Assembly (NCBI RefSeq): GCF_000300005.1
Contig: NC_018691.1
Coordinates: forward strand, 2,170,001-2,234,000
DNA length: 64,000 bases
Reading direction: 5' to 3'
DNA from: Alloalcanivorax dieselolei B5
GTDB taxonomy: Bacteria > Pseudomonadota > Gammaproteobacteria > Pseudomonadales > Alcanivoracaceae
Shown: positions 37,092 through 44,979 of the stretch, one piece after another
Layout: every line of letters starts with the position of its first letter
Position numbering within the stretch: the stretch's first letter is position 1
Notes under the pieces: generated by a model
Seen by the model: the letters and a program-made list of their open reading frames with translations, nothing else
Database searches by the model: none
What the model was told of the DNA's origin: nothing
Translations under genes and position numbers: made by a program

Positions 37092-37724
37092 TCAGACCGC
37101 TGCCCGGCGGGCGGTGGCGAGCAGGCTGGCGGCGGCGGCGAACAGGGCAGCGAAGCCGCGGTTCACCAGCCGCTGTTGGCGGGCACTGCGCAGCAGTTTG
37201 AGCGCCCGGGCGGCCAGCCCGGTGTAGCCGGCCATCACCACCACGTCCACGGTAATCAGGGTCAGCCCCATGAGGGCGTATTGCAGAGCCATGGGCCGTG
37301 AAGGATCGAGAAACTGGGGCAGGACCGCGAGCAGGAAGACCACGGCCTTGGGATTGCTGGCGTTGATCAGAAAGCCCCGAATCAGCAGCACACCACGGCG
37401 GCGCCCCTGATGGTCGTCGCCAAGGGTATCGTAGTCCTGCGTGGGGGCGCGCCATTGTCGGACCGCCAGATAAAGCAGGTAGGCGACCCCGAACCACTTG
37501 ATCAGAGCGAAGGCCAGCGCCGAGGTGGCGAGCAGGGCGCCAACGCCGGCGGCGACAATGGCGATCTGCAGCACCAGGCCCAGCTCCAGACCCAGGATAT
37601 TCCAGCCCCCGCGCAGAACACCGTAGCGCAATCCCGTGGACATGGAAGCGACCGCACCGGCGCCGGGTGACAGGCAGATCAGCCAACAGGCCACGAAAAA
37701 TGCGAACCAGGTGTGTAGAGCCAT
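37092..37724 (-). CDS. LysE/RhtB-family amino acid exporter
   Basis: This 210-residue membrane protein has about six hydrophobic helices. The first contains the family signature CLSPGAGAVASMSTGLRYG near residue 17, and GFLINASNPKAVVFLLAVLPQFLD near residue 115 is the second conserved block. RhtB/LysE proteins export amino acids or derivatives such as homoserine lactone. It is convergent with the thioesterase gene with only 5 bases between. The ligand cannot be told from sequence. Confidence 0.92.
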   Translation of the reverse strand: MALHTWFAFFVACWLICLSPGAGAVASMSTGLRYGVLRGGWNILGLELGLVLQIAIVAAGVGALLATSALAFALIKWFGVAYLLYLAVRQWRAPTQDYDTLGDDHQGRRRGVLLIRGFLINASNPKAVVFLLAVLPQFLDPSRPMALQYALMGLTLITVDVVVMAGYTGLAARALKLLRSARQQRLVNRGFAALFAAAASLLATARRAAV

Positions 37725-37763
37725 GGGATATCCGTTAACGAAAAAAGGCGGCGCTGAAGACGT

Positions 37764-38780
37764 CTAAGGCGTGCTCAGCAGGCGGGAAGCAAACGCTTCG
37801 AGCGCCGACAATCCCTGAATGTCATCGACGAACAAGGGTACTTGCCGCCGGGGCAGCGGGTCCAGCCGTTGTGCCAGTTCCCGCAGCATTCTTTGCTCGC
37901 GCTCACGTCGGGCCTGGAAGAAGGCCCCTTCGGCGCCGTCCGGCAGCACGCGGTTGACCACCGCGCCGGCCACCGGGATGCCGGCCTCCTTGAGGCTGTG
38001 CACGGCCCGCTCGGTTTCCAGAATGGGCAGGCGCTCAGGTGTGAGGACGAATAGAAAAGCGCTGTGCTCGGGGTCGGAGAGAAGGCGGCGGGCTTTCTGG
38101 AAGCGGCGTTGGCGCTCGATCAGCGGGGCCGCCAGATCACGGGTACGGTCATCCAGGCCGGCCAGTTGATGTTCTTCCGGGGTGTTGACCGGGCTGTCCA
38201 GATCGCGGCCGGGGGTCAGGTGGGATAGCACCTTGCCCAACTGTTCGGAGCGGCGGTGTTGCCGCAACAGTCCCTCGCTCCAGGCCGCCATCACCTCCGG
38301 CAAACTCAGCAGGCGCAAGGTGTGGCCGGTGGGGGCAGTGTCGAAAACAACCAGGTCAAAGCGCTCGCGGGCCTCTTCCATAATAGTGGTAAGGCGCTCC
38401 AGCAGCGCCGCTTCCTGGGCCCCGGGCGCCTGGCGGCTGAGTTTGAGCTGGTGCTCCATGGCCGAGCGTTGCTCGGGTCTGGCGAACCGGGCCATTTGCG
38501 CGCGCACCCGCTGCAGGTGCTCGTCGACCTCCTGTTCGGGGTCCACTTCCAGGGCGGTGAGATTGACCGCCAGAGCCTGTTCCCGATTGCCGATCTCGCG
38601 GTCAAACGCATCGGCCAGGCTGTGGGCCGGATCGGTGGATACCAGCAGCGTGCGGCGGCCAAGATTGGCGGCGGCCAGGGCCAGCGCGGACGCCACCGTG
38701 GTCTTGCCCACGCCGCCCTTGCCACCGACCATCAACTGCCGGTGCTGGCTCAGAAGGTCATGCAGATTGAGTTCCGGCAT
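37764..38780 (-). CDS. ArsA/GET3-family ATPase
   Basis: This 338-residue cytoplasmic P-loop ATPase has the deviant Walker A GKGGVGKTTVASALAL near residue 18, followed by RRTLLVSTDPAHSLADAFD (switch-like DPAHS), and FDTAPTGHTLRLLSLPE near residue 145. It is a single-domain ArsA/GET3 homologue rather than the two-domain arsenite pump ATPase, and no arsB or arsR lies nearby. It is the last gene of a minus-strand cassette with a short Cys-Cys protein and CstA, an association that recurs in other genomes. A role in assembling or gating that transporter is inference. Confidence 0.9.
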   Translation of the reverse strand: MPELNLHDLLSQHRQLMVGGKGGVGKTTVASALALAAANLGRRTLLVSTDPAHSLADAFDREIGNREQALAVNLTALEVDPEQEVDEHLQRVRAQMARFARPEQRSAMEHQLKLSRQAPGAQEAALLERLTTIMEEARERFDLVVFDTAPTGHTLRLLSLPEVMAAWSEGLLRQHRRSEQLGKVLSHLTPGRDLDSPVNTPEEHQLAGLDDRTRDLAAPLIERQRRFQKARRLLSDPEHSAFLFVLTPERLPILETERAVHSLKEAGIPVAGAVVNRVLPDGAEGAFFQARREREQRMLRELAQRLDPLPRRQVPLFVDDIQGLSALEAFASRLLSTP

Positions 38781-38819
38781 TGTGGTGAGTCTCGTTGACG
38801 AGCTTGCTGGCGATAGCGC

Positions 38820-39104
38820 TCAGCAACAACGGAAATTATCCAGTGGTGAATGGGGCATGCCCATGCGTTGGTGCCAGTCGTGGAATCGCTCCATCAGCAG
38901 CGGCTGCAGTTCCAGCGTATACCAACTGGCCGGATTGGGAATGCCCATGGTCTCGGAGAAGACCATGAGCATGAACAGGTCATCTTCGTCCCGGCGGGCG
39001 CGGGCAATGGCGGACCGGTAGGGGGCGTTGTAATACTCCGCCCCCAGTTCCCCGGCCCGCCGATACCAGCGCTTGAAATTGCCGAGAAGGGTCACCGCTT
39101 TCAC
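38820..39104 (-). CDS. Cory-CC-star-type small protein ending in Cys-Cys
   Basis: This 94-residue protein ends NFRCC directly before the stop. It has FKRWYRRAGELGAEYYNAPYRSAIARARRDEDDLF near the start and YTLELQPLLMERFHDWHQRMG later. It fits the small family named for its invariant carboxy-terminal Cys-Cys that sits between ArsA-like ATPase and CstA genes. The YbdD/YjiX partner of E. coli CstA/BtsT also ends in RCC, suggesting a related accessory role. Translation likely begins at the GTG at 39104, which overlaps the CstA stop (GTGA). No enzyme motif is present, and the two cysteines could bind metal or form a disulfide. Confidence 0.85.
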   Translation of the reverse strand: MKAVTLLGNFKRWYRRAGELGAEYYNAPYRSAIARARRDEDDLFMLMVFSETMGIPNPASWYTLELQPLLMERFHDWHQRMGMPHSPLDNFRCC

Positions 39105-40780
39105 CCTTCCACCTCGGCTTCCCGGGCTTTCTTGTGGCGACGCAGACTGGCGGTGCACTCCAGAGTCACCAGCACCGCCGCCACCAGGACCACCAGATCC
39201 AGCGTGAACAGGAACCAGTCCTGTTTTTCGTAGAAGCCACGTAACTGGATCAGCAGCGCCGCCAGCGTCATCACCAGCAGGAACACCAGCGGCACCAGAG
39301 TGTAGAGGGTGGGGCGGCCAAGCCGCACCAGCATCACCGTGACCACCAGCAAGGTGAGGCCGGCCAGCAGCTGATTGGTGGTGCCGAACAACGGCCAGAT
39401 CAACAGTCCGCCGGAACCGTCCGCGCCACCGGCACCGAAGGCCAGCAGTATGCAGGCGCCCACCGCCAACAGCGTGGCGGGTACCGGGCGGCGCATCCAG
39501 GCGACGTTATAGATCTCGCCCCATTCCTGGAAAATATAGCGCTGCAGGCGCAGGCCGGTATCCATGGTGGTGCCGGCGAACAAAGCCGCCATCACCGTCA
39601 GCATGGTGGCCGAGACCGCCGCATCAATGCCGGTGCCGGCGCTGAGAATAGTGGCGCCGCCATCGACGAAGGCCTTCAGACTGCCGGCGCCAAACTTGGA
39701 GTAGACCTCTTGCCAGTCCGCCAGCGAGGCAAAGCCGGCGGTGGCGGCGAGGATCGCGGCCAGGGCCAGGGCCCCTTCACCGATAGCGCCGAAATAGCCG
39801 ACGAAGCGGGCGTCGGTTTCTTTGTTCAACTGTTTGGACGTGGTGCCGGAGGCGACCAGGCCATGGAACCCGGAGATCGCGCCGCAGGCGATGGTAACGA
39901 ACAGCAAGGGCAGCAACGGCGGCGTGCCTTCCGGCACGTTAACGTTGAGGGCAGGCGCCACCACCGTGGGATTGGCGATCAGCATGGCGCCATAAAGCAG
40001 GATCAGGCCGACAAAGAGCTGCAGTCCGTTGATGTAATCACGGGGTTGCAGCAACACCCACACCGGCAGGAGTGAGGCAATGGCGGCATAAGCGAACAGA
40101 ATCAGGATCCAGGCGGCATTGGCGGAAAGGCCGAAGGTGGTTTCCGGCAGCGCGATGGGGACCGATGGGCCGACCCAGATCAAGGCGTACAGCGCCACCA
40201 CGCCAAGCAGGGAGACCACCGCCAGATTCAGTTTCCAGCGATAGATCAACTGGCCGATCACCAGCGCCACGGCGATGGCGCCCCATACCGGTACCACGGC
40301 GCCGGGGTTATTGATCAACAAACGGGCGATGACCACGCCGAACACCGCGTTGACCATTAACAGCACCAGGAAAATAACGATCATGAACACGCTGCGGGCG
40401 CGCGGACCGACCACCTCGCCGGTGAGGCTGCCCACCGACTGCGCCCGATTGCGGACACTGGCCCAGATCGCGCCGGAATCGTGGACCCCGGCAAAGAAAA
40501 TAGTACCGAACACCACCCATAGAAACGCGGGCAACCAACCCCAGATCACGGCGATGGCCGGGCCGACAATAGGCGCGGCGCCGGCCACGGAGGTGAAATG
40601 GTGGCCCCAGAGTACGAATTTGTTAGTGGGTACGAAATCCACGCCGTCTTCCATGGAATGGGCGGGTGTTTCGAAATCCGGGTCCAGTTTGTAGATTTTA
40701 TCGGCGATAAAACGGGAATAGAAAAAATAGCCGGCGGCCATGCCGCCCAGCCCGAGGATCAATAAGACGATGGCGCTCAT
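39101..40780 (-). CDS. cstA: CstA-family carbon-starvation transporter
   Basis: This 559-residue inner-membrane protein has about 15-16 hydrophobic helices and CstA-family blocks: DPDFETPAHSMEDGVDFVPTNKFVLWGHHFTSVAGAAPIVGPAIAVIWGWLPA (residues 33-85), VVFGTIFFAGVHDSGAIWASVRNRAQSVG and ACGAISGFHGLVASGTTSKQL near residue 308. E. coli relatives CstA and BtsT import peptides or pyruvate. It is shorter than E. coli CstA (about 700) and belongs to the short type linked to ArsA and Cys-Cys genes. It is the first gene of that three-gene cassette. Substrate here is not determined. Confidence 0.92.
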   Translation of the reverse strand: MSAIVLLILGLGGMAAGYFFYSRFIADKIYKLDPDFETPAHSMEDGVDFVPTNKFVLWGHHFTSVAGAAPIVGPAIAVIWGWLPAFLWVVFGTIFFAGVHDSGAIWASVRNRAQSVGSLTGEVVGPRARSVFMIVIFLVLLMVNAVFGVVIARLLINNPGAVVPVWGAIAVALVIGQLIYRWKLNLAVVSLLGVVALYALIWVGPSVPIALPETTFGLSANAAWILILFAYAAIASLLPVWVLLQPRDYINGLQLFVGLILLYGAMLIANPTVVAPALNVNVPEGTPPLLPLLFVTIACGAISGFHGLVASGTTSKQLNKETDARFVGYFGAIGEGALALAAILAATAGFASLADWQEVYSKFGAGSLKAFVDGGATILSAGTGIDAAVSATMLTVMAALFAGTTMDTGLRLQRYIFQEWGEIYNVAWMRRPVPATLLAVGACILLAFGAGGADGSGGLLIWPLFGTTNQLLAGLTLLVVTVMLVRLGRPTLYTLVPLVFLLVMTLAALLIQLRGFYEKQDWFLFTLDLVVLVAAVLVTLECTASLRRHKKAREAEVEG

Positions 40781-41054
40781 GATTAATCCTTATTCGCTGC
40801 GCAGTCGAGTAAGACATGTCCATCACAGAATTAACCGCAAAGTGTGAAGCTGGTCAATGCGACCAAAGTCCAAAGCGCTCAATGTTAGTGCGCTCTCTAG
40901 GCAGAGCGGCCGTCGCGGGTTAGGCTTAATGGGCCTTTTCGGATGTCCGGCCTCTGTCTGTTAGTCATGGAGAGGAAGCCATGCCAAGGGGGAACCGGGG
41001 TGACTTCCGACAACAAAAACCACACTCAAGGATCGACGTGGGGGAGATTCGACG

Positions 41055-41705
41055 ATGATCAAAGTAATGGTGGTGGACGACCACGAGTTGGTGCGTACCG
41101 GCATTAGCCGGATGCTGAGTGACCAGGATGGCATCCGGGTCATTGGGGAGGCCGCCTCCGGAGAGGAGGCGGTGAAACTGGCCCGCGATCTGGAACCGGA
41201 CGTGGTGCTGATGGACATCAAGATGCCCGGCATGGGCGGACTGGTCGCCACCCGCAAGATGATGAAGCAGGACGACGGCATTCGCATCATCGCGGTAACC
41301 GTTTGCGAGGAAGAACCGTTTCCCTCCCGGGTGATGGAAGCCGGCGCCGCCGGTTACATGACCAAGGGGGCGGATCTGGAAGAAATGGTCCGGGCGATCA
41401 AGGTGGTGCAGAGCGGTCAGCGTTATATCAGCCCGGACATCGCGCAGGCGATGGCATTGCGTGCCTACAAGCCGACGCCGGCGGCGCTGGATGTGCTGTC
41501 CGAGCGGGAACTGCAGATCATGACGATGATCGTCAACCGCTTCAAAGTGCAGGACGTGGCCGATCAGTTGTGCCTGTCGCCGAAGACGGTCAACACCTAC
41601 CGATACCGGATTTTCGATAAGCTCGGCATCACCAGTGACATGGAAATGGCGCTGATCGCGGTGCGCCATGGTCTGGTCAACGCCCATGAAGCGGTGGCTC
41701 TGTAA
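41055..41705 (+). CDS. uvrY: GacA/UvrY-family response regulator
   Basis: This 216-residue regulator has a receiver domain (residues 1-120, phosphoacceptor aspartate in VVLMDIKMPGMGG near residue 54, conserved lysine in YMTKGADLEEM near 105) and a LuxR-type helix-turn-helix (about 145-205, LSERELQIMTMIVNRFKVQDVADQLCLSPKTVNTYRYRIFDKLGI). It is the GacA/UvrY/SirA orthologue that, with GacS/BarA, drives csr/rsm small RNAs. Its place right before uvrC is conserved in gammaproteobacteria. GGGGGAG lies nine bases before the ATG. The gene is called gacA in pseudomonads. Confidence 0.95.
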   Translation: MIKVMVVDDHELVRTGISRMLSDQDGIRVIGEAASGEEAVKLARDLEPDVVLMDIKMPGMGGLVATRKMMKQDDGIRIIAVTVCEEEPFPSRVMEAGAAGYMTKGADLEEMVRAIKVVQSGQRYISPDIAQAMALRAYKPTPAALDVLSERELQIMTMIVNRFKVQDVADQLCLSPKTVNTYRYRIFDKLGITSDMEMALIAVRHGLVNAHEAVAL

Positions 41706-41757
41706 ACGGTATCCGCCAATCGGATTTTGCCAAACCCGGATTTTGCTAAACTAGGCG

Positions 41758-41784
41758 ACGCCCGTGCTCCGGCACGGGCGTTTT
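41758..41784 (+). terminator. Rho-independent terminator after uvrY
   Basis: ACGCCCGTGC (41758-41767) pairs perfectly with GCACGGGCGT (41772-41781) around TCCG and runs into TTTT. It may attenuate read-through into uvrC. Confidence 0.85.
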
Positions 41785-41838
41785 GCGTTCCGGGTGAACA
41801 GGCCCTAGGCGCCTGGTCCCGCCGCCCACCGATTCGGA

Positions 41839-43665
41839 GTGAACTTGTCCAGTTTCGACGCCAAGCATTTTCTCGCCCATTGCCCGCGCACCCCTGGGGT
41901 ATATCGTATGCTGGACGGCAAAGGCGGCGTGCTGTACGTGGGCAAGGCGCGGGATTTGCGCGCCCGGCTTTCCAGCTATTTCCAGAAGCGAGTGGATTCC
42001 GCCAAGACCCGCGCGCTGGTGGCCAAGATCGAAGCAGTGGAGACCACCGTCACCGCCAGCGAGGCGGAGGCGCTGTTACTGGAACAGTCGCTGATCAAGA
42101 CGTTGCGGCCTCCTTATAACATTCTGCTGCGGGACGATAAGTCCTATCCGTACATCAAGATCACCACCTCGGACCGCTTTCCCCGGGTGACCTTTCATCG
42201 TGGCAGCCGCCGCCCCGGCGCCCAGTACTTCGGTCCTTATCCCAGCGCCGGCAGTGTCCGCGAAACGCTGGCGCTGATCGAAAAGGTGTTCCTGATCCGC
42301 AATTGCCGCGACAGCTTCTTCCGTAACCGCTCCCGCCCCTGTCTGCAGTATCAGATCCATCGCTGTACCGCGCCTTGTGTGGATCTGGTATCCGAGGAGC
42401 ATTACGCCACCCAGGTACGCATGGCGATAGATTTTCTCTCCGGCCGTAGCCGCGAGGTGACCCGCCGGCTGACCCGGGAAATGGAAGCCGCCGCCGAGCG
42501 GCTGGAGTTCGAGCGCGCGGCGGAGTTACGCGATCAACTGGCCGCGGTGCAGGCGGTGCAGCAGAAGCAGAATGTGGAAGCCGGCAGCGGCAATGTGGAC
42601 GCGGTGGCGATAGCCACCCGTCATGGCCTGGCGGTGATCGAAGTGCTGATGGTCCGGCAGGGCCGGGTGCTGGGGCATCGCAGCTTCCGCCCGGATACCC
42701 GCGGTGAGGATAATCAGGAGGAAATCCTGGAGGCCTTCCTGGCCCAGTACTACCTGGGCGAGCGGGATGAACAGTCGATTCCGAAGGAAATTCTACTGCC
42801 AATGGCATTTCCCGGTGCCGAGGCGTTGCAGGAAGCCCTGTCCAGCCGCTACCAGCGGCAGATCAGGCTGGCCTGGCGGGTCAGAGCAGGGCGGGCCGCC
42901 TGGCTCAACATGGCCAAAACCAACGCCGAACAGACCATCGCCGGGGATCTGGCGGCCCGCGAGCATCTGGAGAGCCGCTTCCACGCTCTGGAGACCCTGT
43001 TGGAGGCGGACGCGCCGATCCGCCACGTGGAGTGCTTTGATATCAGCCATACCCAGGGAGAAAGGGCGGTGGCCTCCTGCGTGGTGTTCGATCAGCATGG
43101 ACCGCGCAAGGGCGATTACCGTCATTTCAATGTGACCCCGGACCAGGGCGGTGACGACTATCAGGCGCTGGAGGAAGCGGTCCGCCGCCGCTATCAGCGC
43201 GTGGTCAAGGAGGAGGGGCGTTTGCCGGACCTGTTGTTGATTGACGGCGGCAAGGGGCAGATGCGGCGCGCCTTCGACGTGATTCAGTCCTTACAGTTGG
43301 ACAACCGTATTCTGGTCATGGGCATCGGCAAGGGGCCGACCCGCAAGCCCGGGCTCGAGGCGCTGTATCTGCCTGACGGTCGCGAGTTGGTGCCCGGCGG
43401 CGGCGATTCGGCGCTGCATCTGCTGCAGCAGATCCGTGACGAGGCCCACCGGTTCGCCATCACCGGGCACCGTGCCCGCCGGGCCAAGGCCCGCCGCTCG
43501 GGGCTGGAGGAGATTCCCGGAGTGGGGCCCAAGCGGCGCAAGGCACTGCTGAGCCATTTTGGCGGCCTCAAGCAATTGCGCAATGCGTCCAGGGAGGAAC
43601 TGGCCCGGGTGGAGGGCGTCAACGCCCAGACCGCCCAAACCATATACGACTGGTTCCACGGCTAG
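41839..43665 (+). CDS. uvrC: Excinuclease ABC subunit C
   Basis: This 608-residue nuclease makes both cuts in nucleotide excision repair with UvrA and UvrB. The GIY-YIG domain opens the protein (PGVYRMLDGKGGVLYVGKARDLRARL near residue 18). The UvrB-binding motif lies near residue 208 (EMEAAAERLEFERAAELRDQ), the RNase H-like nuclease domain contains VECFDISHTQGERAVASCVVF near 393 and LLIDGGKGQ near 468, and helix-hairpin-helix repeats close it (EIPGVGPKRRKALLSHFGG). The start shown is GTG; TTG at 41845 is equally possible, since CGGAG immediately precedes the GTG and suits the TTG better. Length matches E. coli (610). Confidence 0.97.
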   Translation: MNLSSFDAKHFLAHCPRTPGVYRMLDGKGGVLYVGKARDLRARLSSYFQKRVDSAKTRALVAKIEAVETTVTASEAEALLLEQSLIKTLRPPYNILLRDDKSYPYIKITTSDRFPRVTFHRGSRRPGAQYFGPYPSAGSVRETLALIEKVFLIRNCRDSFFRNRSRPCLQYQIHRCTAPCVDLVSEEHYATQVRMAIDFLSGRSREVTRRLTREMEAAAERLEFERAAELRDQLAAVQAVQQKQNVEAGSGNVDAVAIATRHGLAVIEVLMVRQGRVLGHRSFRPDTRGEDNQEEILEAFLAQYYLGERDEQSIPKEILLPMAFPGAEALQEALSSRYQRQIRLAWRVRAGRAAWLNMAKTNAEQTIAGDLAAREHLESRFHALETLLEADAPIRHVECFDISHTQGERAVASCVVFDQHGPRKGDYRHFNVTPDQGGDDYQALEEAVRRRYQRVVKEEGRLPDLLLIDGGKGQMRRAFDVIQSLQLDNRILVMGIGKGPTRKPGLEALYLPDGRELVPGGGDSALHLLQQIRDEAHRFAITGHRARRAKARRSGLEEIPGVGPKRRKALLSHFGGLKQLRNASREELARVEGVNAQTAQTIYDWFHG

Positions 43666-43776
43666 CTTGCCCTGCCTGAGCGGCTGCCACACACCATACC
43701 CACAAAAGCGGTCTGGCAATGAGAAGATGGCGGGATTCCGCTATACTGGTTTTTTTTCAGCCGGTCGAAGTAGTTC

Positions 43777-44382
43777 ATGCCTGCTCACTCTCCGATTTTG
43801 AATCTGCCCAACATCCTGACCCTGATCCGCGTCGCTACTATTCCGGTCCTGGTGGCGGCGTTTTACCTGCCGTTCAAAGGCAGCAATATGGTGGCGGCCG
43901 TGCTGTTTCTGGCCGCCGGGCTGACCGACTGGCTGGATGGCTACCTGGCCAGGAAGCTGGGGCAAACCAGCCCCTTCGGTGCCTTTCTGGACCCGGTGGC
44001 GGATAAGCTGATCGTGGCGGTGGCACTGCTGATGCTGGTGCAACAACATGCTACGCTTTGGCTCACTGCTCCGGCCATGGTCATCGTGTGCCGGGAGATC
44101 ACCGTGTCCGCTCTACGGGAGTGGATGGCGGAATTGGGCCTGCGAGCCAAGGTGGCGGTCAGCGCCATTGGCAAAATAAAGACGGTGACCCAGATGGTGG
44201 CCATAACGCTGTTGCTGGCGGTCCAGCCCGGCTATGACATTGCCGGCGGCATGCTGATGACGCCGATCCTCTGGTTGAGTTACCTGTGCCTGTACGTGGC
44301 CATGTTGCTTACTTTATGGTCGATGTTCCTGTATCTGAAGGCGGCGGCGCCGCAGTTCCGGCGTTCGCGTCCAAGACCCTGA
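43777..44382 (+). CDS. pgsA: CDP-diacylglycerol-glycerol-3-phosphate 3-phosphatidyltransferase
   Basis: This 201-residue membrane enzyme makes phosphatidylglycerophosphate, the committed step to phosphatidylglycerol and cardiolipin. The CDP-alcohol phosphatidyltransferase motif DG-x2-AR-x8-G-x3-D-x3-D appears as DWLDGYLARKLGQTSPFGAFLDPVADK near residue 50. Several hydrophobic helices surround it. It follows uvrC, as in Pseudomonas and E. coli, with about 110 bases between. It is slightly longer than E. coli PgsA (182) at the carboxy end. Confidence 0.95.
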   Translation: MPAHSPILNLPNILTLIRVATIPVLVAAFYLPFKGSNMVAAVLFLAAGLTDWLDGYLARKLGQTSPFGAFLDPVADKLIVAVALLMLVQQHATLWLTAPAMVIVCREITVSALREWMAELGLRAKVAVSAIGKIKTVTQMVAITLLLAVQPGYDIAGGMLMTPILWLSYLCLYVAMLLTLWSMFLYLKAAAPQFRRSRPRP

Positions 44383-44400
44383 AAAAACAGAGAAAATGGG

Positions 44401-44428
44401 TTGACAGACCAGGGGGCATGAGTAGAAT
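44401..44428 (+). promoter_or_regulatory. Sigma-70 promoter of the tRNA operon
   Basis: A consensus TTGACA (44401-44406) and TAGAAT (44423-44428) are spaced 16 bases apart and lie 35 bases ahead of tRNA-Gly. A strong promoter for the Gly-Cys-Leu operon. Confidence 0.75.
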
Positions 44429-44463
44429 GCTGATCCGCGTCGAGGCAAACAGTCGGCGCTAAA

Positions 44464-44539
44464 GCGGGAATAGCTCAGCTGGTAGAGCACAACCTTGCCA
44501 AGGTTGGGGTCGCGAGTTCGAATCTCGTTTCCCGCTCCA
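44464..44539 (+). tRNA. tRNA-Gly (anticodon GCC)
   Basis: The 76-base gene has GCGGGAA paired with TTCCCGC, a GCC anticodon in a five-pair stem (CCTTGCCAAGG), a GTTCGAATC T-arm and encoded CCA. It is first of three tRNAs after pgsA, an order kept in pseudomonads. Confidence 0.97.
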
Positions 44540-44547
44540 ATTCCCAA

Positions 44548-44570
44548 CCTCGGCGAAGCCGAGGTTTTTT
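44548..44570 (+). terminator. Hairpin between tRNA-Gly and tRNA-Cys
   Basis: CCTCGGC and GCCGAGG flank a GAA loop and run into TTTTTT. It looks like an intrinsic terminator inside the tRNA operon, so tRNA-Cys and tRNA-Leu may depend on read-through or another promoter. Confidence 0.75.
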
Positions 44571-44587
44571 GTTCTTTAAAGATTTCA

Positions 44588-44661
44588 GGCGCGGTGGCAG
44601 AGTGGTTATGCAGCGGACTGCAACTCCGTGTACGCCGGTTCGATTCCGACCCGCGCCTCCA
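44588..44661 (+). tRNA. tRNA-Cys (anticodon GCA)
   Basis: The 74-base gene has GGCGCGG paired with CCGCGCC, a GCA anticodon (ACTGCAACT loop), a GTTCGATTC T-arm and encoded CCA at 44659-44661. Confidence 0.96.
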
Positions 44662-44706
44662 ATCCCTCTCCGCGGAAGTCCTCTACCACGAGCGCCCCGA
44701 GATCAA

Positions 44707-44793
44707 GCGGGTATGGTGAAATTGGTAGACACAAGAGACTTAAAATCTCTCGACCGTTAGGTCGTGCCGGTTCGAGTCCGGCTACCCGCACCA
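44707..44793 (+). tRNA. tRNA-Leu (anticodon UAA)
   Basis: The 87-base gene has GCGGGTA paired with TACCCGC, a TAA anticodon, a long variable arm and encoded CCA at 44791-44793. Its 3' end borders the putative mobile element whose integrase is read towards it. Confidence 0.97.
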
Positions 44794-44796
44794 GGA

Positions 44797-44810
44797 TTCG
44801 TAGGTGCGCC
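44797..44810 (+). repeat. Putative attachment-site repeat, left copy
   Basis: TTCGTAGGTGCGCC starts three bases after the tRNA-Leu CCA and recurs exactly at 49788-49801. With an integrase just inside, it is a candidate attL core. Confidence 0.65.
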
Positions 44811-44839
44811 AAGACACCTCTAAATCTTGGCAATTAGCC

Positions 44840-44868
44840 GCCGGGGAATGCCGTCCCCGGCTTTTTTT
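44840..44868 (+). terminator. Rho-independent terminator after tRNA-Leu
   Basis: GCCGGGGA (44840-44847) pairs with TCCCCGGC (44854-44861), followed by seven T residues. It ends the tRNA operon. It lies inside the proposed element, to the right of the left repeat. Confidence 0.85.
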
Positions 44869-44979
44869 GCCTGTGGTGTCTTGGATAACCTCGCGATGAG
44901 GTTCCTCCCAGCCAACTCTAACGAAACACGAAACCTACCGGATACCGTTAGCTGCTGGAAAAGCCCAACACCGATGCTT

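Noticed and set aside
37764-38780. Arsenite-resistance function for the ArsA-like ATPase
   Set aside because: It has a single ATPase domain, no arsB, arsD or arsR nearby, and sits with CstA and a Cys-Cys protein.
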